DNA from: Sphingobacteriaceae bacterium UBA6709
GTDB taxonomy: Bacteria; Bacteroidota; Bacteroidia; Sphingobacteriales; Sphingobacteriaceae
Direction of reading: 5' to 3'
Length of the DNA stretch: 64,000 nt
NCBI GenBank assembly: GCA_002454425.1
Contig: DKIV01000007.1
Location: forward strand, 18,501-82,500
In this document: in pieces, positions 34,839 through 43,963 of the stretch
Layout: each line of letters starts with the position of its first letter
Position numbering within the stretch: the stretch's first letter is position 1
The notes under the pieces: model-generated
What the model was told of the DNA's origin: nothing
Databases searched by the model: none
The model's input: the letters and a program-made list of their open reading frames with translations, nothing else
Program-made: the position numbers and the translations under genes

Positions 34839-36390
34839 GGTTAAACCACGCGTCAATATTAAAGCCAAGAGCGTCTTCGAAGGATTTCTTCATGTCTAAA
34901 GGACCGGGATGACGGAATTTCCATTCATTAAAATACCTACGGAAGGCTTTATTCATTCCTTCGGTTCCGACGGACTGCTCCAGACGGTAAAGCCATAACG
35001 CTGGCTTTACATAGGACGACATGGCATAATCATCGTTGTTACGATATCCTGACGAAGATGTTTCAATCGGCGTTTTCATGTCGAGGGAAGCCATAACACT
35101 ATACGTCTGGCTTTGAAAGCTTTCAGTGCTGGCCTTTTTCAAAAAGCCAGGTATCTTATCGCCGAAGATTGAGTTATAGCGATATTTTTCAGCTTCGTAA
35201 CGCAGTTCAAAATAAGTATTTAAGCCTTCGTCAAGCCAGGGATGTTCGCGTTCATTACTTCCCAGCATACTCATAAACCAATTGTGGCCAACTTCATGGG
35301 CAATGACGGCATCCAGGGCATAGTCTTTATCGTCTTGCACGGTAATGAGTGTGACCATAGGATACTCCATGCCGCCACTATTAAGGTTGGAGGGTCCTTC
35401 AACCGCTTGTACCGTAGGATAGGCATATTCACCAATCCAGTTGCTATACTTTTTGGTCGCGTCCTTTACATACTCGACACTTGACGACCATAGCTTGCTA
35501 CCGCGGTCGAAATAATATGTAAAAGCATCAATGACCTTTCCCGATTTTAGTTGCAGGGTATCATATTGTATAACGAAGTTTCTGGATGCAAACCAGGCGA
35601 AGTCGGGAACGCTATCAGCTTTGTAAGACAAGGTTTTCTCTGCCATTCCAGAAGGGGCAAGATATTTTAAAGGAGCATAGTTGTTATTTTTAACATTGGC
35701 AGCTCCTAATTTTTTATAGCGGTCAAGCTCATCCTTATTCTGCAGTACTCCTGTAGCTGCCACAACATAAGAAGCAGGTAATTTGATATTTACGTCATAA
35801 GAAGCATATTCGCTATAAAATTCCCCCATGTCAAGATACGGAAACTCATGCCATCCGCTCTTATCGAACACAGCTGGCTTCGGATACCACTGGCAGATCA
35901 TAAACTGATCTTTGGTATATCCGGACCGTGAAAAAAAAGTTGGCAGTTTTACTATAAAAGAGCTTTCAATATTAACGGAGTCTCCAGACTTCAATGGCTT
36001 GTTAAGTTTCAGCTTAATTACATCTACATAAACAGGATGAGCTTCCGTTTGCGCAGGTTCTCCTTCAATAGTGAATTGAAGGTCTTTGATGGCCCCCGAC
36101 TCATAGGAGGATATGTGTCGGCGATGTGCTTTATCGCGGCGCAGCTGCTGATAAAGCATTGTGTTTTTTGATTTATTATACGCTTCGGGCCAAATATGAA
36201 ACCAAATAAAATCGAGTGTTTGTGGCGAATTATTTTTGTAGATAATTTGCTCTTTAGCGGAAACTTCCTTCTTTACATCGTCAAGACTCGCGTCAATTTT
36301 GTATTTGAGTGATTGCTGCCAGTAAGATGTCTGCGCCCGCATAGCAGTGATGGAGCAAGAAAGAAGCAACAAGAGGATAATCGTTTTCAT
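34813..36390 (-). CDS. M1 family metallopeptidase, exported
   Basis: A 525-residue Zn aminopeptidase-type enzyme with a signal peptide ending near TAMRAQ. GGMEYPM near residue 344 corresponds to the GxMEN exopeptidase motif with N replaced by Y. HEVGHNWF near 366 and the Glu 18 residues on, in WLDEGLNTYFE, form the HExxH-x18-E zinc site. It lacks the long C-terminal domain of PepN and so is a short form. Substrates unknown. Its 3' end overlaps the sirtuin gene on the other strand. Confidence 0.9.
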   Translation of the reverse strand: MKTIILLLLLSCSITAMRAQTSYWQQSLKYKIDASLDDVKKEVSAKEQIIYKNNSPQTLDFIWFHIWPEAYNKSKNTMLYQQLRRDKAHRRHISSYESGAIKDLQFTIEGEPAQTEAHPVYVDVIKLKLNKPLKSGDSVNIESSFIVKLPTFFSRSGYTKDQFMICQWYPKPAVFDKSGWHEFPYLDMGEFYSEYASYDVNIKLPASYVVAATGVLQNKDELDRYKKLGAANVKNNNYAPLKYLAPSGMAEKTLSYKADSVPDFAWFASRNFVIQYDTLQLKSGKVIDAFTYYFDRGSKLWSSSVEYVKDATKKYSNWIGEYAYPTVQAVEGPSNLNSGGMEYPMVTLITVQDDKDYALDAVIAHEVGHNWFMSMLGSNEREHPWLDEGLNTYFELRYEAEKYRYNSIFGDKIPGFLKKASTESFQSQTYSVMASLDMKTPIETSSSGYRNNDDYAMSSYVKPALWLYRLEQSVGTEGMNKAFRRYFNEWKFRHPGPLDMKKSFEDALGFNIDAWFNLIYRPGGL

Positions 36391-36410
36391 CTAAAAGGAT
36401 AGTAAGCTGC

Positions 36411-36418
36411 CAAAAATA
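36411..36418 (-). promoter_or_regulatory. M1 peptidase -7 box TATTTTTG
   Basis: Exact TAnnTTTG on the minus strand, 20 bases before the ATG at 36390. Confidence 0.5.
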
Positions 36419-36461
36419 AGGATTGCGAGTAAATGACGAGGATCGAATTTGTTAATAATTG

Positions 36462-37862
36462 TTAAAGCTCAAATACTTGTCCCTTGTCTGGAATCACCAC
36501 GTTAAAGCCCTTAGACTTAATGTCAGCAGCCAGACTGCTTATTGAAACATCTTCGCCATGGACCAAAAACGTCTTTTGTAATTTATTCGGATCATGGCCT
36601 TCAAATAAACTCATGAGTCCCGCATGATCAGCATGGCCACTTAGAGCATCTGTCTGGCGGATGCTTGCAAAAACAGAAAGCTTTCGATCTTTAATATGAA
36701 CAATAGGATCGCCGCGAAGTAGCTTGTACCCTAATGTTCCCTTAGCGTTATAACCAATGAACAATATGCGGCAATAGTAATTCTGAACATTATAATAAAG
36801 GTGATCTCGGATGCGGCCCCCTTCCAGCATCCCCGCCGAGGAGATAATGATACAAGGCTCGTAATAATTTGAAATCTCTTTGCTCTGACTAAGATCCTCA
36901 ACGAAATGAAGACCCTCGAACATAAAGGAGCTTTGGTTCATATCAAAATGAGCCTTAGCATCCGGATGAAGCTGAGTATGATATTTACTGTAGATCTCTG
37001 TTGCCAGCGTTGCCAGCGGGCTATCCACAAACACTTTGACTCTGGGAACAAGCCCCTTATCGTAAATACGGTTAAGCGTGTAAATAAGACTTTGAGTACG
37101 ACCGATGCTAAACGCCGGAATGATAAGTCGTCCGGGGGTGTCAACGCAGGCCTCCTGAATGTGCTTCACCAAAATCTCTTCGATATTATCGGTATCTACA
37201 TGATGACGTCCTCCGTAAGTGGCCTCACATACAAGGTAATCAACAGGTGGCAGGGACTGAGGATCTACCAGCAGGGGGTAATTACGACGGCCGCGGTCGC
37301 CGGTAAAACAGATGGTCTTGACCGTATCATTTTCGGTAATGGAAAGTAAAACGGATGCCGCTCCTAATAAATGCCCCGCCGGTAGCAGTTCTACTTCAAT
37401 GTTTTCATTAACCTTGAACTTCTTGTTAAAGGGAATAGTTACAAAGCGCTCAGCAGTATCCATAACATGTTTATGAAGAAACAGCACTGGCGAGTTATCC
37501 TTGACAAACTTGGCGCCGCGCCCCCTGTATTTACCTTTAGGGCGGTGGCGTGCGGCGAAAACATTTACTGAATCTATTAGAAGAATTTCTGCCAGCTCGG
37601 CTGTAGCTGCAGTGCAAATTATCTGCCCTTCATAGCCCATACGAAGCAGGGTAGGCAAATTGCCTGAGTGATCAATATGCGCATGGGTAAGAATAACAAG
37701 ATCAATATCGGCAGGATCAAAAGGGAAATAAATATTTGCATCAAGGCGACTTTCCTTTTCGTAGTCAAGTCCGCAATCGATAAGAATCTTGTAGCCATTA
37801 CTTTCTAAGAGATGCATGCTGCCCGTTACCTGCCGCGCTGCACCCCAGATACATAATTTCAT
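36462..37862 (-). CDS. MBL-fold beta-CASP hydrolase with RNA specificity domain
   Basis: A 466-residue metallo-beta-lactamase-fold protein of the CPSF73/Ysh1-like group, probably an RNase. HAHIDHSG near residue 60 is the HxHxDH metal motif; GHLLGAAS near 163, FTGDRG near 187, and the beta-CASP motifs SAGMLEGG near 348 and SGHADH near 405 complete the set. RNA substrates are unknown; a nucleic-acid role is by family. It starts 25 bases after the ABC exporter gene ends and may be co-transcribed. Confidence 0.9.
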   Translation of the reverse strand: MKLCIWGAARQVTGSMHLLESNGYKILIDCGLDYEKESRLDANIYFPFDPADIDLVILTHAHIDHSGNLPTLLRMGYEGQIICTAATAELAEILLIDSVNVFAARHRPKGKYRGRGAKFVKDNSPVLFLHKHVMDTAERFVTIPFNKKFKVNENIEVELLPAGHLLGAASVLLSITENDTVKTICFTGDRGRRNYPLLVDPQSLPPVDYLVCEATYGGRHHVDTDNIEEILVKHIQEACVDTPGRLIIPAFSIGRTQSLIYTLNRIYDKGLVPRVKVFVDSPLATLATEIYSKYHTQLHPDAKAHFDMNQSSFMFEGLHFVEDLSQSKEISNYYEPCIIISSAGMLEGGRIRDHLYYNVQNYYCRILFIGYNAKGTLGYKLLRGDPIVHIKDRKLSVFASIRQTDALSGHADHAGLMSLFEGHDPNKLQKTFLVHGEDVSISSLAADIKSKGFNVVIPDKGQVFEL

Positions 37863-37887
37863 TGGTGATAATTATTAAGTAAAACAA

Positions 37888-39711
37888 CTAAACATCAAAC
37901 TGAAGGCGACTAAGATAGCGATAAAGCCCCTTGTCGTTTTTCAAGAGCTCTTCATGGCTACCACTTTCACATACAACTCCCTTGTCGACTACAATGATCT
38001 TATCCGCTTCGCGAATGGTTGATAGGCGATGAGCGATGATGATTGAAGTTCTGTTTTTCATCAGCTCTTCAAGCGCTTCCTGCACTAAACGTTCCGACTC
38101 TGAATCGAGCGAGGAGGTGGCCTCATCTAAAATAAGAATTGCCGGATCCTTGAGCAGCGCCCTGGCGATAGCAATGCGCTGCCGCTGCCCGCCTGAAAGC
38201 TTTATGCCACGTTCGCCAACGAGGGTATCGTAACCTTCCGGCAAGTTAGCAATAAAATTATGCGCATTCGCCTTACGAGCAGCCTCAATCATATCATTTT
38301 CGTTTGCGTCGAGTTTTCCGTAAAGTATATTTTCACGAATGGAGCCACCGAAGAGGAGCACATCCTGCGGAACTATGGCCACCTGATTGCGTATATCTGT
38401 GAGCGCGTATTCGTCTGAGGACTGGCCGTCAAACAAAACATACCCATGTTGCGGCATATAGAAACGAAGGATCAATGAAGCTATAGTTGATTTTCCTGCA
38501 CCACTAGCCCCGACAATGGCAACCTTCTCGCCGGCGGCGGCTGTAAAGGACAGTCCCTGCAATACCTGCACATCAGGACGGGATGGGTAGTGAAACTTTA
38601 CGTTCTTAAACTCCAGATCGCCTTTTATAATCTGGCGGGTAGCATTCTCAGAAGGAACAATGGAAACAGGCTCACTATGCTCATTTAATATTTCAAGAAC
38701 ACGTTCGCTGGAACCTAAGGATTTCTGAATATTGGCATATAGCTCTGGGAAAGTACCCATAGCGGCGCCAACAAACATGGAGTAGAGAATGTAGGTAGTG
38801 AGATTTCCGACCGAAAGTTCACCGGATTGTACCAGGATAGAGCCATACCATATCACGGCGACGATTGCGCCGAAGAGGCAAAAAATAATGAACGAAGCGA
38901 ACCCGCCTCTGTAAGTAGCTCCTTTCATGGCAATCTTCACAACCTCACGCAATGAATTGTCATAGCGTCGCGCCTCATAGGCCTCATTAGCGAAAGCTTT
39001 AACGTTACTTATTCCCTGTAGTGTTTCTTCTACAATAATGTTCGAATCAGCAAGCCTATCCTGCGCCTGCCTTGATATATTACGAATAGTACGGCCAAAA
39101 ATAACAGCGGCTACGACAATTAGCGGTAGCACCATAAGGTTAAACAGGGTGAGATGGGGAGAGACAATGATTAGCAGAATGACACCACCCGCGAGAAGAA
39201 TCAACTGACGTATCATTTCAGCAAGGGTAGTTGTCAGAGTATCCTGGATCTGTGATAGATCAGCTGACAGCCTGCTATTCAACTCACCGACTCTTCGGTT
39301 AGCGAAAAAATTCATCGGAAGCGTGATAAGTTTGAAATACGTATCACGTCTTATATCAGCGAGTGTTTTCTCAGAAACCTCTACAAAAAAGCGAATTCTA
39401 AAGAAGGAAAGGAGCGACTGCGCAAAGAGCAAAATAAAGGCAAGGATACCGATAGTGTTGATGCTTGTTGGTATAATCCAGTCTTTGGGCTCTCCCTTAG
39501 CCGAATCGATCATTGCACCCAGCAACGCAGGGAAGGCGAGTCCGCTTACACTGGTTAAAAACAGAATAACGAGTCCGGTAATGAATTTCCAACGATAGGG
39601 CTTCAGATAAAGAAACAGCTGCGCCGCGGTCTTGAGGGTTTTCTTACTAATCTTTACCTTATTCAACTCTTCGCCCTGCGCCGTGCTACTATTAAATCTG
39701 TTCCGTGCCAT
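37888..39711 (-). CDS. ABC transporter, fused permease and ATPase (exporter type)
   Basis: A 607-residue half-transporter expected to form a homodimer in the inner membrane. Six transmembrane helices lie in about 40-330. The ATPase domain (about 365-600) has GASGAGKST (Walker A), LSGGQRQRIAIARAL (signature), ILDEATSSLD (Walker B) and the switch His in IAHRLST. This is the MsbA/lipid or drug exporter class; the cargo is not identifiable. It heads a two-gene minus-strand unit with the MBL gene. Confidence 0.93.
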   Translation of the reverse strand: MARNRFNSSTAQGEELNKVKISKKTLKTAAQLFLYLKPYRWKFITGLVILFLTSVSGLAFPALLGAMIDSAKGEPKDWIIPTSINTIGILAFILLFAQSLLSFFRIRFFVEVSEKTLADIRRDTYFKLITLPMNFFANRRVGELNSRLSADLSQIQDTLTTTLAEMIRQLILLAGGVILLIIVSPHLTLFNLMVLPLIVVAAVIFGRTIRNISRQAQDRLADSNIIVEETLQGISNVKAFANEAYEARRYDNSLREVVKIAMKGATYRGGFASFIIFCLFGAIVAVIWYGSILVQSGELSVGNLTTYILYSMFVGAAMGTFPELYANIQKSLGSSERVLEILNEHSEPVSIVPSENATRQIIKGDLEFKNVKFHYPSRPDVQVLQGLSFTAAAGEKVAIVGASGAGKSTIASLILRFYMPQHGYVLFDGQSSDEYALTDIRNQVAIVPQDVLLFGGSIRENILYGKLDANENDMIEAARKANAHNFIANLPEGYDTLVGERGIKLSGGQRQRIAIARALLKDPAILILDEATSSLDSESERLVQEALEELMKNRTSIIIAHRLSTIREADKIIVVDKGVVCESGSHEELLKNDKGLYRYLSRLQFDV

Positions 39712-39728
39712 TATATTATAAAAACCCT

Positions 39729-39736
39729 CAAAAATA
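39729..39736 (-). promoter_or_regulatory. ABC exporter -7 box TATTTTTG
   Basis: Exact TAnnTTTG on the minus strand, 17 bases before the ATG at 39711. Confidence 0.5.
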
Positions 39737-39865
39737 CCGTTTATATCGATGCCGGAAAGGTTTTCACATCACGTATCGGTCATTTTTAGTGGGCTGAAGT
39801 ATCTACAAAACTGGCGTGCAGATACGAATCAAGCTGACAGATAGTGTAATAAAGGAATGAAAAGC

Positions 39866-39873
39866 TATATTTG
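39866..39873 (+). promoter_or_regulatory. -7 box TATATTTG of the exonuclease/DUF294 pair
   Basis: Exact consensus match. It overlaps the TTG at 39871 that would open the longest frame, so that TTG cannot be the start; the in-frame GTG at 39922 is used instead. Confidence 0.55.
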
Positions 39874-39921
39874 CAATATTACACTAACATAAAGTTCCGG
39901 CTTGGAACAACACAACGAAAG

Positions 39922-40614
39922 GTGAAGCCGTATATCTTTTTTATAGACACAGAGGCCTCGGGGCTGCCTAAAAAATGGAATGTTTCCTACGCAGAGCCTA
40001 ATAACTGGCCCTCGATGGTTCAGTTGTCGTGGTGCGTTTACGATGCCATGGGCAATTTTGTAAAGGAGGAAAGCTATTATGTTGCGGACGCTGATTTCGT
40101 ATCTACCAGCTCCGCGTTCAAAATACACAACATTACCGAAGAATTTAGGATTAGAAATGGACGCGCCAGAGGAGAGGTTCTCACGCGATTCAACGAAGAT
40201 CTGTCTAAATATCAACCGCTCATCGTAGGGCACTTTATCGAGCTGGACCTGCATGTGATAGGAGCAGAATGCCATCGCCTTAGATTGGAGAATTTAGCTG
40301 CGCAGCTGCCCTCATTTTGCACGATGCTGGCGACCAAGCGGTATGTCCGAAATCCCGCTGTAGAGCATTTAAGATTGAATGAGCTTTATGTTGCGCTCTT
40401 TAACAGAAAAATGCTAAATCTCCATAATGCGCAGTTTGACGCGCGCGCCACCGCGGAGTGCTTTTTTGAACTTCAACGTCGCGGAGATATTGATGCCGAT
40501 AAAATAAAAGAACAACAACAGCGTAAGAAAGTACCTAAGTCAGACAAAAATCGCTTTTTTGCAATCCCTGCTGTTATTCTGTTGTTGATATTCATTATAT
40601 TCAGCTTGATATGA
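39922..40614 (+). CDS. DEDDh 3'-5' exonuclease with C-terminal membrane anchor
   Basis: A 230-residue protein of the DnaQ/RNase T superfamily. The acidic and His residues are in place: FIDTEASG near residue 8 (D and E), HFIELDLH near 99 (D) and HNAQFDARAT near 171 (H and D). After a basic linker (QQQRKKVPKSDKNR) there is a single hydrophobic segment at the very C-terminus (about 213-230), so the enzyme seems tail-anchored in the membrane, which is unusual. GTG 39922 is the most likely start. Its stop overlaps the start of the DUF294 gene (ATGA), so the two are coupled. Confidence 0.85.
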   Translation: MKPYIFFIDTEASGLPKKWNVSYAEPNNWPSMVQLSWCVYDAMGNFVKEESYYVADADFVSTSSAFKIHNITEEFRIRNGRARGEVLTRFNEDLSKYQPLIVGHFIELDLHVIGAECHRLRLENLAAQLPSFCTMLATKRYVRNPAVEHLRLNELYVALFNRKMLNLHNAQFDARATAECFFELQRRGDIDADKIKEQQQRKKVPKSDKNRFFAIPAVILLLIFIIFSLI

Positions 40615-42518
40615 CGCGTGCTCAATTTCTGAAACAACATATACCTTTCAGCTTATTACCCCTAGATGTTATTGAAGGGGTGTCAGACCTGTTAATCGAG
40701 GTAACCTACAGTAAGGATACCATGATCTATCAGCAGGAAATAACAAAAATGAAGGGCGTAGACGTCATTGTTCAGGGAAGTTATGAGTCCTTTTTTTACG
40801 ACAGCGATCAGAATAAAAGAATGAGCGAGGTTCATGGCCCCGGTTTTTGTTACGGCGGCGTGTCGATCTTATTAAACAGGAAACGCTCATTACGTAACGT
40901 GATCGCAAAAAAAGGCACTACGGTGTACTTCCTGCCACGCAAAGACTTCAGAGGCCTATGCCAGGCGTACGAAAATTTCTTTCACTACTTTACGGGAGAG
41001 TTCGGAAAACGTATGCTCAATGAGGAGTTCGCTCATTTTGCTAAAAAACCTACTTCTTTTGAGGAAAGCTATATAGCTTCAGAACAATTATATTCCCGAA
41101 GAATTGTTAGCGTTGGCCCCAGAGAGATCGCTTATTGCTATGCTGATGAGCCTGTACATGTGGCAGCACGAGCCATGGCCGCCAACAAGACCAGCTGCCT
41201 TGTCATCAAAGACAGGGAGGAAAAGGTTATGGGCTATGTTACAGATATCATTCTACGTGATAAAGTTATTGGGGAACAAGCCAGCACAGATGCTCCTGTG
41301 TCCTCGTTTATGGACCCCAACTATCTTACCATTGATAGCCGCGCATTCGTATATGAGGCTATCCTGCTGATGTTCAGCTCCAAGAAGAAATATCTTCTTG
41401 TGGAAGAAAACGGAGTATTAAAAGGAATGCTCAGCAGAAACAAATTGTTAAGCGAGCAGGCGCAGTCGCCGCTGGTATACATACAATCTGTTAAGCTGGC
41501 CAACAACACAGATGAGCTAAAGAACAAATGGGAGCAGGTGCCCCAGATGATCACGCAACTGCTTGGCCGCGGCGTGAACGCAGAGATCGTCAATCAGATC
41601 ATTACCTCGGTGGCCGATACCATCGCCCAAAAAGTTATAGAAGGAGTAATTGAGGAAATAGGTGAGCCTCCCGCGAAATTCGTATTTATGGTACTTGGTA
41701 GTGAAGGTCGCAAGGAACAAACCCTAAAAACCGATCAGGATAATGCCATCATATACGAGGATAAGGCTAATGAGCACCGCGAAGAAGTTCGCGAATATTT
41801 TCTTCGATTTGCCGATATGGTATCTGAGCGTCTTGATTACATTGGTTTTATATTTTGTTCTGGTGGATTCATGGCGAAGAACCCGGCATGGACGCATTCG
41901 CTCTCACATTGGAAACGAAATTATGATGCGTGGATGAAAGATTCCCTGCCTGAGACGGTCATAAAGTTCTCTACATTCTTCGACTGTCGTTACATTTTCG
42001 GCGAAATGTCCATCATGGAGGAACTTTGGGATTTCCTGGATGAAAGACTGCAGCAGCCTATGGAGAAGCTTTTCTTTCATATGGCAAAAAACGCATTGCA
42101 ATATCAGCCTCCACTCACAGCCTTCTTTAAAAATATACGCACAATTACCGTTGGCCGACAGGAAGTGTTTGACATAAAAAAGGCGATGACTCCCATTGTT
42201 GATCTCGTTCGCGTATATGCGCTTAAACACCGTGTGTTCAAGGTAAATACAGGTGAACGACTGAAAGCCTTACGGGATAAACAAGTGTTCTCAGAAGCTG
42301 AGTACGAAGAACTGAATCAGTCATATTATTACCTGATGAGCATGCGATTGAAAAAACAGGCGATACAGATTATTCAGGACAATGTTGAACCTGATAACTA
42401 CATTGATCTGAGTACGCTTACAAAGATCGAACAGGTAACACTGCGTGAAATCTTTAAAACTATAGAGGGCTTCCAAACAAGGATACGCCTTGAATATACG
42501 GGTAACATTTTCGGATAA
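40611..42518 (+). CDS. cNMP-binding/CBS/DUF294 nucleotidyltransferase-like protein
   Basis: A 635-residue soluble multidomain protein. Residues about 10-140 are a cyclic-nucleotide-binding-like domain, 170-290 a CBS pair (sites for adenine nucleotides), about 330-460 a DUF294 nucleotidyltransferase domain with LGSEGRKEQ at 362-370 and DQD at 375-377, and the rest DUF294_C. The nucleotidyltransferase part resembles the PII uridylyltransferase GlnD. In other bacteria such proteins occur beside an exonuclease near acetate genes; here the exonuclease is directly coupled by a 4-base overlap. The target modified is unknown. Confidence 0.88.
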   Translation: MTRAQFLKQHIPFSLLPLDVIEGVSDLLIEVTYSKDTMIYQQEITKMKGVDVIVQGSYESFFYDSDQNKRMSEVHGPGFCYGGVSILLNRKRSLRNVIAKKGTTVYFLPRKDFRGLCQAYENFFHYFTGEFGKRMLNEEFAHFAKKPTSFEESYIASEQLYSRRIVSVGPREIAYCYADEPVHVAARAMAANKTSCLVIKDREEKVMGYVTDIILRDKVIGEQASTDAPVSSFMDPNYLTIDSRAFVYEAILLMFSSKKKYLLVEENGVLKGMLSRNKLLSEQAQSPLVYIQSVKLANNTDELKNKWEQVPQMITQLLGRGVNAEIVNQIITSVADTIAQKVIEGVIEEIGEPPAKFVFMVLGSEGRKEQTLKTDQDNAIIYEDKANEHREEVREYFLRFADMVSERLDYIGFIFCSGGFMAKNPAWTHSLSHWKRNYDAWMKDSLPETVIKFSTFFDCRYIFGEMSIMEELWDFLDERLQQPMEKLFFHMAKNALQYQPPLTAFFKNIRTITVGRQEVFDIKKAMTPIVDLVRVYALKHRVFKVNTGERLKALRDKQVFSEAEYEELNQSYYYLMSMRLKKQAIQIIQDNVEPDNYIDLSTLTKIEQVTLREIFKTIEGFQTRIRLEYTGNIFG

Positions 42519-42590
42519 TAACACCAGTCATTGTGATTAAGATCACTCCTTCAAATGATGCGAATCAGGGATAAATACCCGTAGCGTTAT

Positions 42591-42598
42591 TATTTTTG
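42591..42598 (+). promoter_or_regulatory. -7 box TATTTTTG of a possible small RNA
   Basis: Exact TAnnTTTG match with no gene following before a terminator 70 bases downstream. No -33 TTG at normal spacing. Confidence 0.4.
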
Positions 42599-42603
42599 GG
42601 AAC

Positions 42604-42701
42604 GTATCACACATGATACTGGTTGAAAGAAAAAATTACCCTAGATTATTAAATGTATTGGACAGACCCGGATATCCCACATATCCGGGCTTCTTGTTTT
42701 T
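42604..42701 (+). ncRNA. Candidate small RNA of about 100 nt
   Basis: Between the -7 box and a T-rich terminator lie a GTATCA-CACA-TGATAC hairpin (42604-42619) and an A-rich single-stranded stretch (about 42625-42660). The order of 5' hairpin, unstructured A-rich linker and terminator is that of many bacterial small RNAs. It could instead be only the 3' untranslated region of the DUF294 gene. Confidence 0.35.
42667..42701 (+). terminator. Intrinsic terminator
   Basis: CCCGGATAT-CCCAC-ATATCCGGG, a perfect 9-base-pair stem with a 5-base loop, followed by CTTCTTGTTTTT. It ends the DUF294 transcript, the candidate small RNA, or both. Confidence 0.85.
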
Positions 42702-42871
42702 ATAGGCTTTTGTTTATTGTATTATATTGCCATAGTATTTTATAAGCGCCTAAAATAGTGAATACTATAGGTGTTTTGTAAACAAACAGTTTATAACAAA
42801 ACGTATTTCATTCGTGTAAAAAGCCGGTATCAAAGAGGGGAAGCAAATCAAATTACGTACATTTAAGCTTC

Positions 42872-43963
42872 ATGAAAAACGCTTACAAAAGAATAGTCGT
42901 TAAGGTAGGGTCGAATGTTTTAACCACTCCGGAGCAGCTTCCCGATCTTAATCGCATCCGATCGCTGTGCCGACAAATAGCGCATCTCAAAAAGGAACAC
43001 CACATAGAAGTAATATTGATTTCTTCAGGAGCAGTAGCGTCCGGCAGAAGTCAGGTAACCCTCCCGGCAAAACTTGATCAGATTGCCAAGCGTCAGATTC
43101 TATCTTCTGTGGGGCAGGTAAAGCTCATCTCTTTGTATTCCGATTTTTTCCGGGATCAGCAAATGACATGCGCTCAGATGCTCGTAACACGCGAGGATTT
43201 TCGCGATCGCAAACATTACCTGAATATGAAAAATTGCTTCGGGGCATTGCTTGAACATGATATTATTCCTATTGTAAATGAGAATGACGTCATCTCCGTA
43301 ACGGAATTAATGTTCACTGACAATGATGAACTAGCAGCACTTATATCCTCTATGTTACAGGCTGATGCGCTATTTATCTTAAGTAATGTTAAAGGTATTT
43401 ATAACGGAGATCCCGCAAATCCAAAGTCGGAGATCATCAGAGAAATCGCACCCGATGATAAGGCCATATATCAGTTTATAAGCAGCAAAAAGTCAGAATT
43501 TGGACGAGGGGGAATGCTTACCAAAGTCAGCATGGCTCAGAAGCTCGCCAGATTGGGCGTAGGCGTCTATATCGCCGACGGAGGCATAGATGATATCCTG
43601 ATGAAAATAATGGACCAGAAAGCTCCCTATAGCTATTTTCGACCGTCAAACAGGCGTTCCGACCGGATTAATTGGATTGCTCAAGCTGGAAATTACGCAA
43701 ATGCTCTTGTAACGGTAAACCAGGGCGCGGCCCAGGCATTGCAGTCACATTCCGCGACGAGCCTTCTTCCCATTGGAATTACCTCCATTGAGGGCATTTT
43801 TAAGAAGGGGGACATTCTGAGAGTTTGCGATGAGGAGGGTAAGAACATTGCCATCGGAATTGCCGAATATGGATCAGAAAAGGCGAATGACTTATTAGGA
43901 TTAAAAAACCAGAAAGCGCTTATTCATTATGACTACTTATATATCGAATCTACCAACATATGA
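42872..43963 (+). CDS. proB: Glutamate 5-kinase
   Basis: Phosphorylates glutamate in the first step of proline synthesis. The 363-residue protein has an amino-acid-kinase domain (about 1-255) with VVKVGSNVLT, SSGAVASG near 51, NENDVIS near 140 and GRGGMLTKV near 212, then a C-terminal PUA domain (about 268-350), as in full-length ProB. It overlaps proA by 4 bases (ATGA), giving coupled translation. The upstream gap is rich in inverted repeats. Confidence 0.95.
   Translation: MKNAYKRIVVKVGSNVLTTPEQLPDLNRIRSLCRQIAHLKKEHHIEVILISSGAVASGRSQVTLPAKLDQIAKRQILSSVGQVKLISLYSDFFRDQQMTCAQMLVTREDFRDRKHYLNMKNCFGALLEHDIIPIVNENDVISVTELMFTDNDELAALISSMLQADALFILSNVKGIYNGDPANPKSEIIREIAPDDKAIYQFISSKKSEFGRGGMLTKVSMAQKLARLGVGVYIADGGIDDILMKIMDQKAPYSYFRPSNRRSDRINWIAQAGNYANALVTVNQGAAQALQSHSATSLLPIGITSIEGIFKKGDILRVCDEEGKNIAIGIAEYGSEKANDLLGLKNQKALIHYDYLYIESTNI

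Larger units (their letters stand above)
42519..42871. other. Structured intergenic region before proB
   Basis: 353 bases without a credible gene. In order: a -7 box (42591), a small hairpin (42604-42619), a terminator (42667-42701), an inverted repeat ATAGTATT/AATACTAT (42732-42739 with 42761-42768), a GTTTTGT/ACAAAAC repeat (42773-42779 with 42796-42802), and TACATTTA at 42858-42865, one base off the -7 consensus and 6 bases before the proB ATG. Confidence 0.55.

Noticed and set aside
39871..39921. TTG start for the exonuclease, giving 17 extra residues
   Set aside because: The TTG is part of the TATATTTG promoter box, and the added residues do not belong to the nuclease fold.
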